Source: Haliclystus octoradiatus
Taxonomy: Eukaryota; Cnidaria; Staurozoa; Stauromedusae; Haliclystidae
Assembly: GCA_916610825.1 (NCBI GenBank)
Contig: OU744446.1
Location: forward strand, 21,461,223 to 21,525,222
Length of the DNA: 64,000 nucleotides
Direction: 5' to 3'
The notes under the pieces were generated by a model that ran no database searches, was not told the DNA's origin, and saw only the letters and a program-made list of their open reading frames with translations. The position numbers and the translations under genes were made by a program. This document shows positions 27,858 through 38,300 of this stretch, piece after piece (the stretch's first letter is position 1; each line of letters opens with the position of its first letter).

Positions 27858-27877
27858 GGGGACTGCATAGGTGTAAA
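27858..27877 (+). repeat. Left terminal inverted repeat of the transposon
   Basis: These 20 bases, GGGGACTGCATAGGTGTAAA, match the reverse complement of the right end without mismatch. The match breaks at the next base (C on the left, A on the right). A transposase would be expected to bind here. Confidence 0.92.
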
Positions 27878-27888
27878 CATAGAAAAAA

Positions 27889-27905
27889 TTTTGAAAATTT
27901 CAAAA
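27889..27905. repeat. AT-rich inverted repeat near the left end of the transposon
   Basis: Arms TTTTGAAA and TTTCAAAA are perfect inverse complements of 8 bases separated by one A. It sits 11 bp inside the left terminal repeat. It is A/T-only except for one G and one C, so it may be compositional rather than functional. Confidence 0.55.
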
Positions 27906-28058
27906 AAAATATTTATAGATTTTCAAACACTTAAACATACCTTTTTTCATGTTGAACCAAAAAAAAATTATATTCCATATCACCTGATACCTTGTAATGC
28001 CTTGTAAATATTGCAACAGTTATTACATGCTTTATTTTTCCTCAAAAAATATCACTTT

Positions 28059-28080
28059 TCAGGCTCGTGTTCGAGCCTGA
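28059..28080. repeat. Perfect 9-bp-arm hairpin inside the transposon
   Basis: Arms TCAGGCTCG and CGAGCCTGA flank a TGTT loop. It is the most stable-looking short hairpin in the element and GC-rich against an AT-rich background. The right arm contains GTTCGAGCC, which fits the tRNA B-box pattern GWTCRANNC. The surrounding bases do not form a T-arm and I find no A box at the usual distance, so I do not call a tRNA or SINE. Confidence 0.7.
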
Positions 28081-28543
28081 TTTCCTAATGTATGGCTGCC
28101 ATGTTTGATATCAACTGCAAGCTCGACCTTTGCTCAGCATGGTTATTGTTGTTTCAGCATCTAATCTCAACGGCCGGTCCCCCTGTGCCAGTTTATCTAG
28201 AATCCCTGTTGCTACAATCTAGCCATCTCATTGGTTGAGAAGATCACATGATTAGGAGATTTACACTGGATTTTATTATTGTTGTTATTTGTGAATATCT
28301 AATCTCTCATAACTTTTTTGTTGTTTCACTTACATTGTTCAAATTTTTTATGATGCATTATCTATATCATTACTAAATTTATTCAGAAGCTTTTGTTTCT
28401 ACCTTTCCAGGTTTTGAAGATATATGTAATTTAGTATTGACAATTGTTAAAAATATTGTTGACGCAGTTCTATTTATTAGAAAACAAAGAAGATTTTTCA
28501 AGTTATAATAGATTTTTTTTTATGGAATACATCTATGGAACTG

Positions 28544-28553
28544 TTTGATCAAA
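28544..28553. repeat. 10-bp palindrome in the transposon
   Basis: TTTGATCAAA is a perfect palindrome in the right third of the element. It could be a binding site or chance; there is no neighbouring partner. Confidence 0.45.
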
Positions 28554-28626
28554 TTTAACTTGCTAGGTGTCCATAATACAGCTTCAGTTTGAAACCCTGG
28601 CCTGCTATATAGGGAACAATAAACAA

Positions 28627-28646
28627 TGACGTCATTAGTGACGTCA
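28627..28646. promoter_or_regulatory. Two tandem CRE-like TGACGTCA palindromes
   Basis: TGACGTCA occurs at 28627-28634 and again at 28639-28646, 12 bp apart start to start. This is the full consensus for the cAMP response element bound by CREB/ATF bZIP factors in animals. Two exact 8-bp matches in 20 bp of AT-rich DNA are unlikely by chance. They could provide regulatory activity to the element or be a short internal duplication. There is no adjacent gene in the window for them to act on. Confidence 0.5.
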
Positions 28647-28739
28647 TTCTATTTATAGAACAGATATCAAAATTCCGCTCTGAGCGATTATTCAAAATTG
28701 CATTTCCAATGCACATGCAAAATTTGGAGAAGATTGGCC

Positions 28740-28763
28740 GTAAAACTCAAAAGTTAGTTTTAC
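28740..28763. repeat. Subterminal hairpin at the right end of the transposon
   Basis: GTAAAACT at 28740-28747 and AGTTTTAC at 28756-28763 are perfect inverse complements with an 8-base spacer, CAAAAGTT. The outer arm overlaps the inner bases of the right terminal repeat. As a result the terminal motif GTAAAA occurs in both orientations near this end, which could be a second transposase contact site. Confidence 0.65.
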
Positions 28764-28778
28764 ACCTATGCAGTCCCC
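28759..28778 (-). repeat. Right terminal inverted repeat of the transposon
   Basis: The top strand reads TTTACACCTATGCAGTCCCC, the exact inverse of the left 20 bases. Its inner edge overlaps the outer arm of a subterminal hairpin at 28740-28763, which has no obvious equivalent at the left end. Confidence 0.92.
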
Positions 28779-28782
28779 TTAA
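28779..28782. repeat. Right target-site duplication TTAA
   Basis: TTAA directly follows the right terminus CCCC and leads into GCATTGTTATTGTC, the normal continuation of the interrupted 58-bp monomer. If the duplication is only TA, the equivalent bases are 28780-28781. Confidence 0.88.
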
Positions 28783-30720
28783 GCATTGTTATTGTCATTT
28801 TGAGCTGATTTTGTGAAATTCAAATTTCCTTGGGAATTAAGCATTGTTTTAAGTCATTTTGAGCTGTTTTTGTAAAATTCGAATTCCCTTGGGAATTAGG
28901 CATTGTTCTAGGTCATTTTGAGCTGTTTTTGAAAAATTCGAATTCCCTTGGGAATTAAGCATTGTTTAAGGTCATTTTGAGCTGTTTTTGAAAAGTTCTA
29001 ATTCCCTTGTGAATTAAGCATTGTTGTATGTCATTTTGAGCTGTTTTTGAAAAATTCGAATTCCCTTGGGAATTAAGCATTGTTTTTGTCATTTTGAGCT
29101 GTTTTTGTAAAATTCGAATTCCCTTGGGAATTAAGCATTGTTTTTGTCATTTTGAGCTGATTTTGTGAAATTCGAATTCCCTTGGGAATTAAGCATTGTT
29201 TTAGGTCATTTTGAGGTGTTTTTGAAAAATTCGAATTCCCTTGGGAATTAAGCATTGTTTTAGGTCATTTTGAGCTGTTTTTGTAAAATTCGAATTCCCT
29301 TGGGAATTAAGCATTGTTTTTGTCATTTTGAGCTGTTTTTGAAAAATTCGAATTCCCTTGGGAATTAAGCATTGTTATTGTCATTTTGAGCTGATTTTGT
29401 GAAATTCAAATTTCCTTGGGAATTAAGCATTGTTTTAAGTCATTTTGAGCTGTTTTTGTAAAATTCGAATTCCCTTGGGAATTAGGCATTGTTCTAGGTC
29501 ATTTTGAGCTGTTTTTGAAAAATTCGAATTCCCTTGGGAATTAAGCATTGTTTAAGGTCATTTTGAGCTGTTTTTGAAAAGTTCTAATTCCCTTGTGAAT
29601 TAAGCATTGTTGTATGTCATTTTGAGCTGTTTTTGAAAAATTCGAATTCCCTTGGGAATTAAGCATTGTTTCAGGTCATTTTGAGGTGTTTTTGAAAAAT
29701 TCGAATTCCCTTGGGAATTAAGCATTGTTTTAGGTCATTTTGAGCTGATTTTGTGAAATTCGAATTCCCTTGGGAATTAAGCATTGTTTTAAGTCATTTT
29801 GAGCTGTTTTTGTAAAATTCGAATTCCCTTGGGAATTAAGTATTGTTTTAGGTCATTTCGAGCTGTTTTTGTAATATTCGAAATCCCTTGGGAACTGGGC
29901 ATTGTTTTTGGTCATTTTGAGCTGTTTTTGAAAAATTCAAATTCCCTTGGGAATTAAGCATTGTTTTATGTCATTTTGAGCTGTTTTTGAAAAATTCGAA
30001 TTCCCTTGGGAATTAAGCATTGTTTTAGGTCATTTTGAGCTGTTTTTGAAAAATTCGAATTCCCTTGGGAATTAAGCATTGTTTTAGGTCATTTTGAGCT
30101 GTTTTTGTAAAATTCGAATTCCCTTGGGAATTAAGCATTGTTTTTGTCATTTTGAGCTGATTTTGTGAAATTCGAATTCCCTTGGGAATTAAGCATTGTT
30201 TTAAGTCATTTTGAGCTGTTTTTGTAAAATTCGAATTCCCTTGGGAATTAGGCATTGTTCTAGGTCATTTTGAGCTGTTTTTGAAAAATTCAAATTCCCT
30301 TGTGAATTAAGCATTGTTTTAGGTCATTTTGAGCTGTTTTTGAAAAGTTCGAACTCCCTTGTGAATTAAGCATTGTTTTAGGTCATTTTGAGCTGTTTTT
30401 GTTAAATTCGAATTCCCTTGGAAATTAAGCATTGTTTTAGGTCATTTTGAGCTGTTTTTGAAAAATTCGAATTCCCTTGGGAATTAAGCATTGTTTTAGG
30501 TCATTTTGAGCTGTTTTTGAAAAATTCCAATTCCTTTGGGTAATAAGCATTGTTTAAGGTCATTTTGAGCTGTTTTTGAAAAGTTCGAACTCCCTTGTGA
30601 AATAAGCATTGTTTTAGGTCATTTTGAGCTGTTTTTGTTAAATTCGAATTCCCTTGGGAATTAAGCATTGTTTTAGGTCATTTTGAGCTGTTTTTGTAAA
30701 ATTCGAATTCCCTTGGGTAT

Positions 30721-33290
30721 TAAGCATTGTTTAAGGTCATTTTGAACTGTTTTTGGAAAGTTCGAATTCCCTTGTGAATTAAGCATTGTTTCAGGTCATT
30801 TTGAGCTGTTTTTGTAAAATTCGAATTCCCTTGGGAATTAAGCATTGTTTTAGGTCATTTTGAGCTGTTTTTGTAAAATTCGAATTCCCTTGGGAATTAA
30901 GCATTGTTTTAGGTCATTTTGAGCTGTTTTTGTAAAATTCGAATTCCCTTGGGAATTAGGCATTGTTCTAGGTCATTTTGAGCTGTTTTTGAAAAATTCA
31001 AATTCCCTTGTGAATTAAGCATTGTTTTAGGTAATTTTGAGCTGTTTTTGAAAAGTTCGAACTCCCTTGTGAATTAAGCATTGTTTTAGGTCATTTTGAG
31101 CTGTTTTTGTTAAATTCGAATTTCCTTGGGAATTAAGCATTGTTTTAGGTCATTTTGAGCTGTTTTTGTAGAATTCGATTTCCCTTGGGTAATAAGCATT
31201 GTTTAAGGTCATTTTGAGCTGTTTTTGAAAAGTTCGAACTCCCTTGTGAATTAAGCATTGTTTTAGGTCATTTTGAGCTGTTTTTGTTAAATTCGAATTC
31301 CCTTGGAAATTAAGCATTGTTTTAGGTCATTTTGAGCTGTTTTTGAAAAATTCGAATTCCCTTGGGAATTAAGCATTGTTTTAGGTCATTTTGAGGTGTT
31401 TTTGAAAAATTCCAATTCCTTTGGGTAATAAGCATTGTTTAAGGTCATTTTGAGCTGTTTTTGAAAAGTTCGAACTCCCTTGTGAAATAAGCATTGTTTT
31501 AGGTCATTTTGAGCTGTTTTTGTTAAATTCGAATTCCCTTGGGAATTAAGCATTGTTTTAGGTCATTTTGAGCTGTTTTTGAAAAATTCGAATTCCCTTG
31601 GGTATTAAGCATTGTTTAAGGTCATTTTGAACTGTTTTTGGAAAGTTCGAATTCCCTTGTGAATTAAGCATTGTTTCAGGTCATTTTGAGCTGTTTTTGT
31701 AAAATTCGAATTCCCTTGGGAATTAAGCATTGTTTTTGTCATTTTGAGCTGATTTTGTAAAATTCGAAATCCCTTGGGAATTAAGCATTGTTTTAGGTCA
31801 TTTTGAGCTGTTTTTGTAAAATTCGAATTCCCTTGGGAATTAAGCATTGTTATTGTCATTTTGAGCTGATTTTGTGAAATTCAAATTTCCTTGGGAATTA
31901 AGCATTGTTTTAAGTCATTTTGAGCTGTTTTTGTAAAATTCGAATTCCCTTGGGAATTAGGCATTGTTCTAGGTCATTTTGAGCTGTTTTTGAAAAATTC
32001 GAATTCCCTTGGGAATTAAGCATTGTTTAAGGTCATTTTGAGCTGTTTTTGAAAAGTTCTAATTCCCTTGTGAATTAAGCATTGTTTTAGGTCATTTTGA
32101 GCTGTTTTTGTAAAATTCGAATTCCCTTGGGAATTAAGCATTGTTTTAGGTCATTTTGAGCTGTTTTTAAAAAAATTCGAATTCCCTTGGGAATTAAGCA
32201 TTGTTTTAGGTCATTTTGAGCTGTTTTTGAAAAATTCGAATTCCCTTGGGAAATAAGCATTGTTTTAAGTCATTTTGAGCTGTTTTTGTAAAATTCGAAT
32301 TCCCTTGGGAATCAAGCATTGTTTTAGGTCATTTTGAGCTGTTTTTGTAGAATTCGATTTCCCTTGGGTAATAAGCATTGTTTAAGGTCAGTTTGAGCTG
32401 TTTTTGAAAAATTCGAACTCCCTTGTGAATTAAGCATTGTTTTAGGTCATTTTGAGCTGTTTTTGTTAAATTCGAATTCCCTTGGAAATTAAGCAATGTT
32501 TTAGGTCATTTTGAGCTGTTTTTGAAAAATTCGAATTCCCTTGGGAATTAAGCATTGTTTTAGGTCATTTTGAGGTGTTTTTGAAAAATTCCAATTCCTT
32601 TGGGTAATAAGCATTGTTTAAGGTCATTTTGAGCTGTTTTTGAAAAGTTCGAACTCCCTTGTGAAATAAGCATTGTTTTAGGTCATTTTGAGCTGTTTTT
32701 GTTAAATTCGAATTCCCTTGGGAATTAAGCATTGTTTTAGGTCATTTTGAGCTGTTTTTGAAAAATTCGAATTCCCTTGGGTATTAAGCATTGTTTAAGG
32801 TCATTTTGAACTGTTTTTGGAAAGTTCGAATTCCCTTGTGAATTAAGCATTGTTTAAGGTCATTTTGAGCTGTTTTTGTAAAATTCGAATTCCCTTGGGA
32901 ATTAAGCATTGTTTTTGTCATTTTGAGCTGATTTTGTAAAATTCGAAATCCCTTGGGAATTAAGCATTGTTTTAGGTCATTTTGAGCTGTTTTTGTAAAA
33001 TTCGAATTCCCTTGGGAATTAAGCATTGTTATTGTCATTTTGAGCTGATTTTGTGAAATTCAAATTTCCTTGGGAATTAAGCATTGTTTTAAGTCATTTT
33101 GAGCTGTTTTTGTAAAATTCGAATTCCCTTGGGAATTAGGCATTGTTCTAGGTCATTTTGAGCTGTTTTTGAAAAATTCGAATTCCCTTGGGAATTAAGC
33201 ATTGTTTAAGGTCATTTTGAGCTGTTTTTGAAAAGTTCTAATTCCCTTGTGAATTAAGCATTGTTTTAGGTCATTTTGAGCTGTTTTTGT
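30721..33290 (+). repeat. Long-range duplicated segment, copy 1
   Basis: This segment matches 39911-42480 at a constant 9190-bp offset. Shared private features include GTCAGTTTGAG (32391 and 41581), the 58-bp monomer pairs, the TTTTTAAAAAAATTCG monomer and the CCAATTCCTTTGGG monomer. I noticed only scattered substitutions, for example ATTCG to GTTCG near 32412 and 41602. The match ends at the recombinant monomer. Confidence 0.82.
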
Positions 33291-35390
33291 AAAGTTCGAA
33301 CTCCCTTGTGAAATAAGCATTGTTTTAGGTCATTTTGAGCTGTTTTTGTTAAATTCGAATTCCCTTGGGAATTAAGCATTGTTTTAGGTCATTTTGAGCT
33401 GTTTTTGAAAAATTCGAATTCCCTTGGGTATTAAGCATTGTTTAAGGTCATTTTGAACTGTTTTTGGAAAGTTCGAATTCCCTTGTGAATTAAGCATTGT
33501 TTCAGGTCATTTTGAGCTGTTTTTGTAAAATTCGAATTCCCTTGGGAATTAAGCATTGTTTTTGTCATTTTGAGCTGATTTTGTAAAATTCGAAATCCCT
33601 TGGGAATTAAGCATTGTTTTAGGTCATTTTGAGCTGTTTTTGTAAAATTCGAATTCCCTTGGGAATTAAGCATTGTTATTGTCATTTTGAGCTGATTTTG
33701 TGAAATTCAAATTTCCTTGGGAATTAAGCATTGTTTTAAGTCATTTTGAGCTGTTTTTGTAAAATTCGAATTCCCTTGGGAATTAGGCATTGTTCTAGGT
33801 CATTTTGAGCTGTTTTTGAAAAATTCGAATTCCCTTGGGAATTAAGCATTGTTTAAGGTCATTTTGAGCTGTTTTTGAAAAGTTCTAATTCCCTTGTGAA
33901 TTAAGCATTGTTTTAGGTCATTTTGAGCTGTTTTTGTAAAATTCGAATTCCCTTGGGAATTAAGCATTGTTTTAGGTCATTTTGAGCTGTTTTTAAAAAA
34001 ATTCGAATTCCCTTGGGAATTAAGCATTGTTTTAGGTCATTTTGAGCTGTTTTTGAAAAATTCGAATTCCCTTGGGAAATAAGCATTGTTTTAAGTCATT
34101 TTGAGCTGTTTTTGTAAAATTCGAATTCCCTTGGGAATCAAGCATTGTTTTAGGTCATTTTGAGCTGTTTTTGTAGAATTCGATTTCCCTTGGGTAATAA
34201 GCATTGTTTAAGGTCAGTTTGAGCTGTTTTTGAAAAATTCGAACTCCCTTGTGAATTAAGCATTGTTTTAGGTCATTTTGAGCTGTTTTTGTTAAATTCG
34301 AATTCCCTTGGAAATTAAGCAATGTTTTAGGTCATTTTGAGCTGTTTTTGAAAAATTCGAATTCCCTTGGGAATTAAGCATTGTTTTAGGTCATTTTGAG
34401 GTGTTTTTGAAAAATTCCAATTCCTTTGGGTAATAAGCATTGTTTAAGGTCATTTTGAGCTGTTTTTGAAAAGTTCGAACTCCCTTGTGAAATAAGCATT
34501 GTTTTAGGTCATTTTGAGCTGTTTTTGTTAAATTCGAATTCCCTTGGGAATTAAGCATTGTTTTAGGTCATTTTGAGCTGTTTTTGAAAAATTCGAATTC
34601 CCTTGGGTATTAAGCATTGTTTAAGGTCATTTTGAACTGTTTTTGGAAAGTTCGAATTCCCTTGTGAATTAAGCATTGTTTCAGGTCATTTTGAGCTGTT
34701 TTTGTAAAATTCGAATTCCCTTGGGAATTAAGCATTGTTTTTGTCATTTTGAGCTGATTTTGTAAAATTCGAAATCCCTTGGGAATTAAGCATTGTTTTA
34801 GGTCATTTTGAGCTGTTTTTGTAAAATTCGAATTCCCTTGGGAATTAAGCATTGTTATTGTCATTTTGAGCTGATTTTGTGAAATTCAAATTTCCTTGGG
34901 AATTAAGCATTGTTTTAAGTCATTTTGAGCTGTTTTTGTAAAATTCGAATTCCCTTGGGAATTAGGCATTGTTCTAGGTCATTTTGAGCTGTTTTTGAAA
35001 AATTCGAATTCCCTTGGGAATTAAGCATTGTTTTAGGTCATTTTGAGCTGTTTTTGAAAAGTTCTAATTCCCTTGTGAATTAAGCATTGTTTTAGGTCAT
35101 TTTGAGCTGTTTTTGTAAAATTCGAATTCCCTTGGGAATTAAGCATTGTTTTAGGTCATTTTGAGCTGTTTTTAAAAAAATTCGAATTCCCTTGGGAATT
35201 AAGCATTGTTTTAGGTCATTTTGAGCTGTTTTTGAAAAATTCGAATTCCCTTGGGAAATAAGCATTGTTTTAAGTCATTTTGAGCTGTTTTTGTAAAATT
35301 CGAATTCCCTTGGGAATCAAGCATTGTTTTAGGTCACTTTGAGCTGATTTTGAAAAATTCGAATTTCCTTTGGAATTAAGCATTGTTTTA
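31600..35390 (+). repeat. Nested tandem duplications, 1179-bp and 1826-bp periods
   Basis: A CCAATTCCTTTGGG monomer lies near 31411, 32590 and 34416 (spacings 1179 and 1826 bp). A TTTTTAAAAAAATTCG 60-bp monomer lies with its CTG from 32161, 33987 and 35166 (spacings 1826 and 1179 bp). The blocks therefore alternate 1179, 647, 1179, and 1179 + 647 = 1826. The 647-bp part begins at a chimeric monomer at 33290-33294. GTCAGTTTGAG and AAGCAATG variants repeat with the same 1826-bp step, so the copies are nearly identical. Confidence 0.88.
33281..33320 (+). repeat. Recombinant monomer at an unequal-exchange junction
   Basis: This monomer reads TTTTTGTAAAGTTCGAAC: its left part is of the GTAAAATTCG type and its right part of the GAAAAGTTCGAAC type. 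Sequence to the left matches 1179 bp upstream (from 32102) and sequence to the right matches 647 bp upstream (from 32634). The switch lies between 33290 and 33294. The jump of 532 bp is nine monomers plus 1 bp. I saw this hybrid string nowhere else in the window. Confidence 0.82.
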
Positions 35391-38300
35391 GGTCACTTTG
35401 AGCTGTTTTTGTAAAATTCGAATTCCCTTGGGAATTAAGCATTGTTTTAGGTCATTTCGAGCTGTTTTTGTAAAATTCGAAATCCCTTGGGAACTGGGCA
35501 TTGTTTTTGGTCATTTTGAGCTGTTTTTGAAAAATTCAAATTCCCTTGGGAATTAAGCATTGTTTTATGTCATTTTGAGCTGTTTTTGAAAAATTCGAAT
35601 TCCCTTGGGAATTAAGCATTGTTTTAGGTCATTTTGAGGTGTTTTTGAAAAATTCGAATTCCCTTAGGAATTAAGCATTGTTTTAGGTCATTTTGAGCTG
35701 TTTTTGTAAAATTCCAATTCCCTTAGGAATTAAGCATTGTTTTTGTCATTTTGAGCTGATTTTGTGAAATTCGAATTCCCTGGGGAATTAAGCATTGTTT
35801 TAAGTCATTTTGAGCTGTTTTTGTAAAATTCGAATTCCCTTGGGAATTAAGCATTGTTTTAGGTCATTTTGAGCTGTTTTTGTAAAATTCGAAATCCCTT
35901 GGGAACTGGGCATTGTTTTTGGTCATTTTGAGCTGTTTTTGAAAAATTCGAATTCCCTTGGGAATTAAGCATTGTTTTAGGTCATTTTGAGGTGTTTTTG
36001 AAAAATTCAAATTCCCTTGGGAATTAAGCATTGTTTTTGTCATTTTGAGCTGATTTTGTGAAATTCGAATTCCCTTGGGAATTAAGCATTGTTTTAAGTC
36101 ATTTTGAGCTGTTTTTGTAAAATTCGAATTCCCTTGGGAATCAAGCATTGTTTTAGGTCACTTTGAGCTGATTTTGAAAAATTCGAATTTCCTTTGGAAT
36201 TAAGCATTGTTTTAGGTCACTTTGAGCTGTTTTTGTAAAATTCGAATTCCCTTGGGAATTAAGCATTGTTTTAGGTCATTTTGAGCTGTTTTTGTAAAAT
36301 TCGAAATCCCTTGGGAACTGGGCATTGTTTTTGGTCATTTTGAGCTGTTTTTGAAAAATTCAAATTCCCTTGGGAATTAAGCATTGTTTTATGTCATTTT
36401 GAGCTGTTTTTGAAAAATTCGAATTCCCTTGGGAATTAAGCATTGTTTTAGGTCATTTTGAGGTGTTTTTGAAAAATTCGAACTCCCTTAGGAATTAAGC
36501 ATTGTTTTAGGTCATTTTGAGCTGTTTTTGTAAAATTCCAATTCCCTTAGGAATTAAGCATTGTTTTTGTCATTTTGAGCTGATTTTGTGAAATTCGAAT
36601 TCCCTGGGGAATTAAGCATTGTTTTAAGTCATTTTGAGCTGTTTTTGTAAAATTCGAATTCCCTTGGGAATTAAGCATTGTTTTAGGTCATTTTGAGCTG
36701 TTTTTGTAAAATTCGAAATCCCTTGGGAACTGGGCATTGTTTTAGGTCACTTTGAGCTGATTTTGAAAAATTCGAATTTCCTTTGGAATTAAGCATTGTT
36801 TTAGGTCACTTTGAGCTGTTTTTGTAAAATTCGAATTCCCTTGGGAATTAAGCATTGTTTTAGGTCATTTCGAGCTGTTTTTGTAAAATTCGAAATCCCT
36901 TGGGAACTGGGCATTGTTTTTGGTCATTTTGAGCTGTTTTTGAAAAATTCAAATTCCCTTGGGAATTAAGCATTGTTTTATGTCATTTTGAGCTGTTTTT
37001 GAAAAATTCGAATTCCCTTGGGAATTAAGCATTGTTTTAGGTCATTTTGAGGTGTTTTTGAAAAATTCGAATTCCCTTAGGAATTAAGCATTGTTTTAGG
37101 TCATTTTGAGCTGTTTTTGTAAAATTCCAATTCCCTTAGGAATTAAGCATTGTTTTTGTCATTTTGAGCTGATTTTGTGAAATTCGAATTCCCTGGGGAA
37201 TTAAGCATTGTTTTAAGTCATTTTGAGCTGTTTTTGTAAAATTCGAATTCCCTTGGGAATTAAGCATTGTTTTAGGTCATTTTGAGCTGTTTTTGTAAAA
37301 TTCGAAATCCCTTGGGAACTGGGCATTGTTTTTGGTCATTTTGAGCTGTTTTTGAAAAATTCGAATTCCCTTGGGAATTAAGCATTGTTTTAGGTCATTT
37401 TGAGGTGTTTTTGAAAAATTTGAATTCCCTTGGGAATTAAGCATTGTTTTTGTCATTTTGAGCTGATTTTGTGAAATTCGAATTCCCTTGGGAATTAAGC
37501 ATTGTTTTAAGTCATTTTGAGCTGTTTTTGTAAAATTCGAATTCCCTTGGGAATTAAGTATTGTTTTAGGTCATTTTGAGCTGTTTTTGTAAAATTCGAA
37601 ATCCCTTGGGAACTGGGCATTGTTTTTGGTCATTTTGAGCTGTTTTTGAAAAATTCAAATTCCCTTGGGAATTAAGCATTGTTTTATGTCATTTCGAGAT
37701 GTTTTTGAAAAATTCGAATTCCCTTGGGAATTAGGCATTGTTCTAGGTCATTTTGAGCTGTTTTTGAAAAATTCGAATTCCCTTGGGAATTAAGCATTGT
37801 TTAAGGTCATTTTGAGCTGTTTTTGAAAAGTTCTAATTCCCTTGTGAATTAAGCATTGTTTTAGGTCATTTTGAGCTGTTTTTGTAAAATTCGAATTCCC
37901 TTGGGAATTAAGCATTGTTTTAGGTCATTTTGAGCTGTTTTTAAAAAAATTCGAATTCCCTTGGGAATTAAGCATTGTTTTAGGTCATTTTGAGCTGTTT
38001 TTGAAAAATTCGAATTCCCTTGGGAAATAAGCATTGTTTTAAGTCATTTTGAGCTGTTTTTGTAAAATTCGAATTCCCTTGGGAATCAAGCATTGTTTTA
38101 GGTCACTTTGAGCTGATTTTGAAAAATTCGAATTTCCTTTGGAATTAAGCATTGTTTTAGGTCACTTTGAGCTGTTTTTGTAAAATTCGAATTCCCTTGG
38201 GAATTAAGCATTGTTTTAGGTCATTTCGAGCTGTTTTTGTAAAATTCGAAATCCCTTGGGAACTGGGCATTGTTTTTGGTCATTTTGAGCTGTTTTTGAA

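Larger units (their letters stand above)
27858..28778. mobile_element. 921-bp TTAA-flanked non-autonomous DNA transposon (piggyBac-like MITE)
   Basis: This is the only non-satellite sequence in the window. Its first 20 bases (GGGGACTGCATAGGTGTAAA) are perfectly inverted as its last 20, and TTAA lies directly outside each end. Removing the element and one TTAA restores a normal monomer. Exact TTAA duplication and short terminal repeats are hallmarks of piggyBac-superfamily elements. The interior has no open frame of useful length and no transposase, so it would need a transposase from elsewhere. It is AT-rich with poly-A/T runs near the left end, a GC-richer middle, and several short palindromes. 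Known piggyBac termini usually begin CCC, so the GGGG start is atypical. A Tc1/mariner-type reading (TA duplication, termini AGGGGACTG) fits the flanks equally well and cannot be excluded. No second copy lies in the window. Confidence 0.85.

Noticed and set aside
27619-27903. Antisense open frame of 94 codons with a hydrophobic start (MKFSKFFLCLHLC)
   Set aside because: Its first residues come from the transposon's left end and the rest from satellite. It is an accidental junction frame; the hydrophobic start is translated A/T-rich terminal sequence, not a signal peptide.
28061-28080. tRNA gene or SINE head suggested by GTTCGAGCC
   Set aside because: The bases flanking the putative T-loop do not pair as a T-stem, and no acceptor stem, anticodon arm or A box is apparent. 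The motif lies within a simple hairpin.
27858-28778. Autonomous transposon or gene inside the insertion
   Set aside because: At 921 bp it is too short for a typical transposase gene plus ends, and no open frame of about 60 codons or more lies within it.
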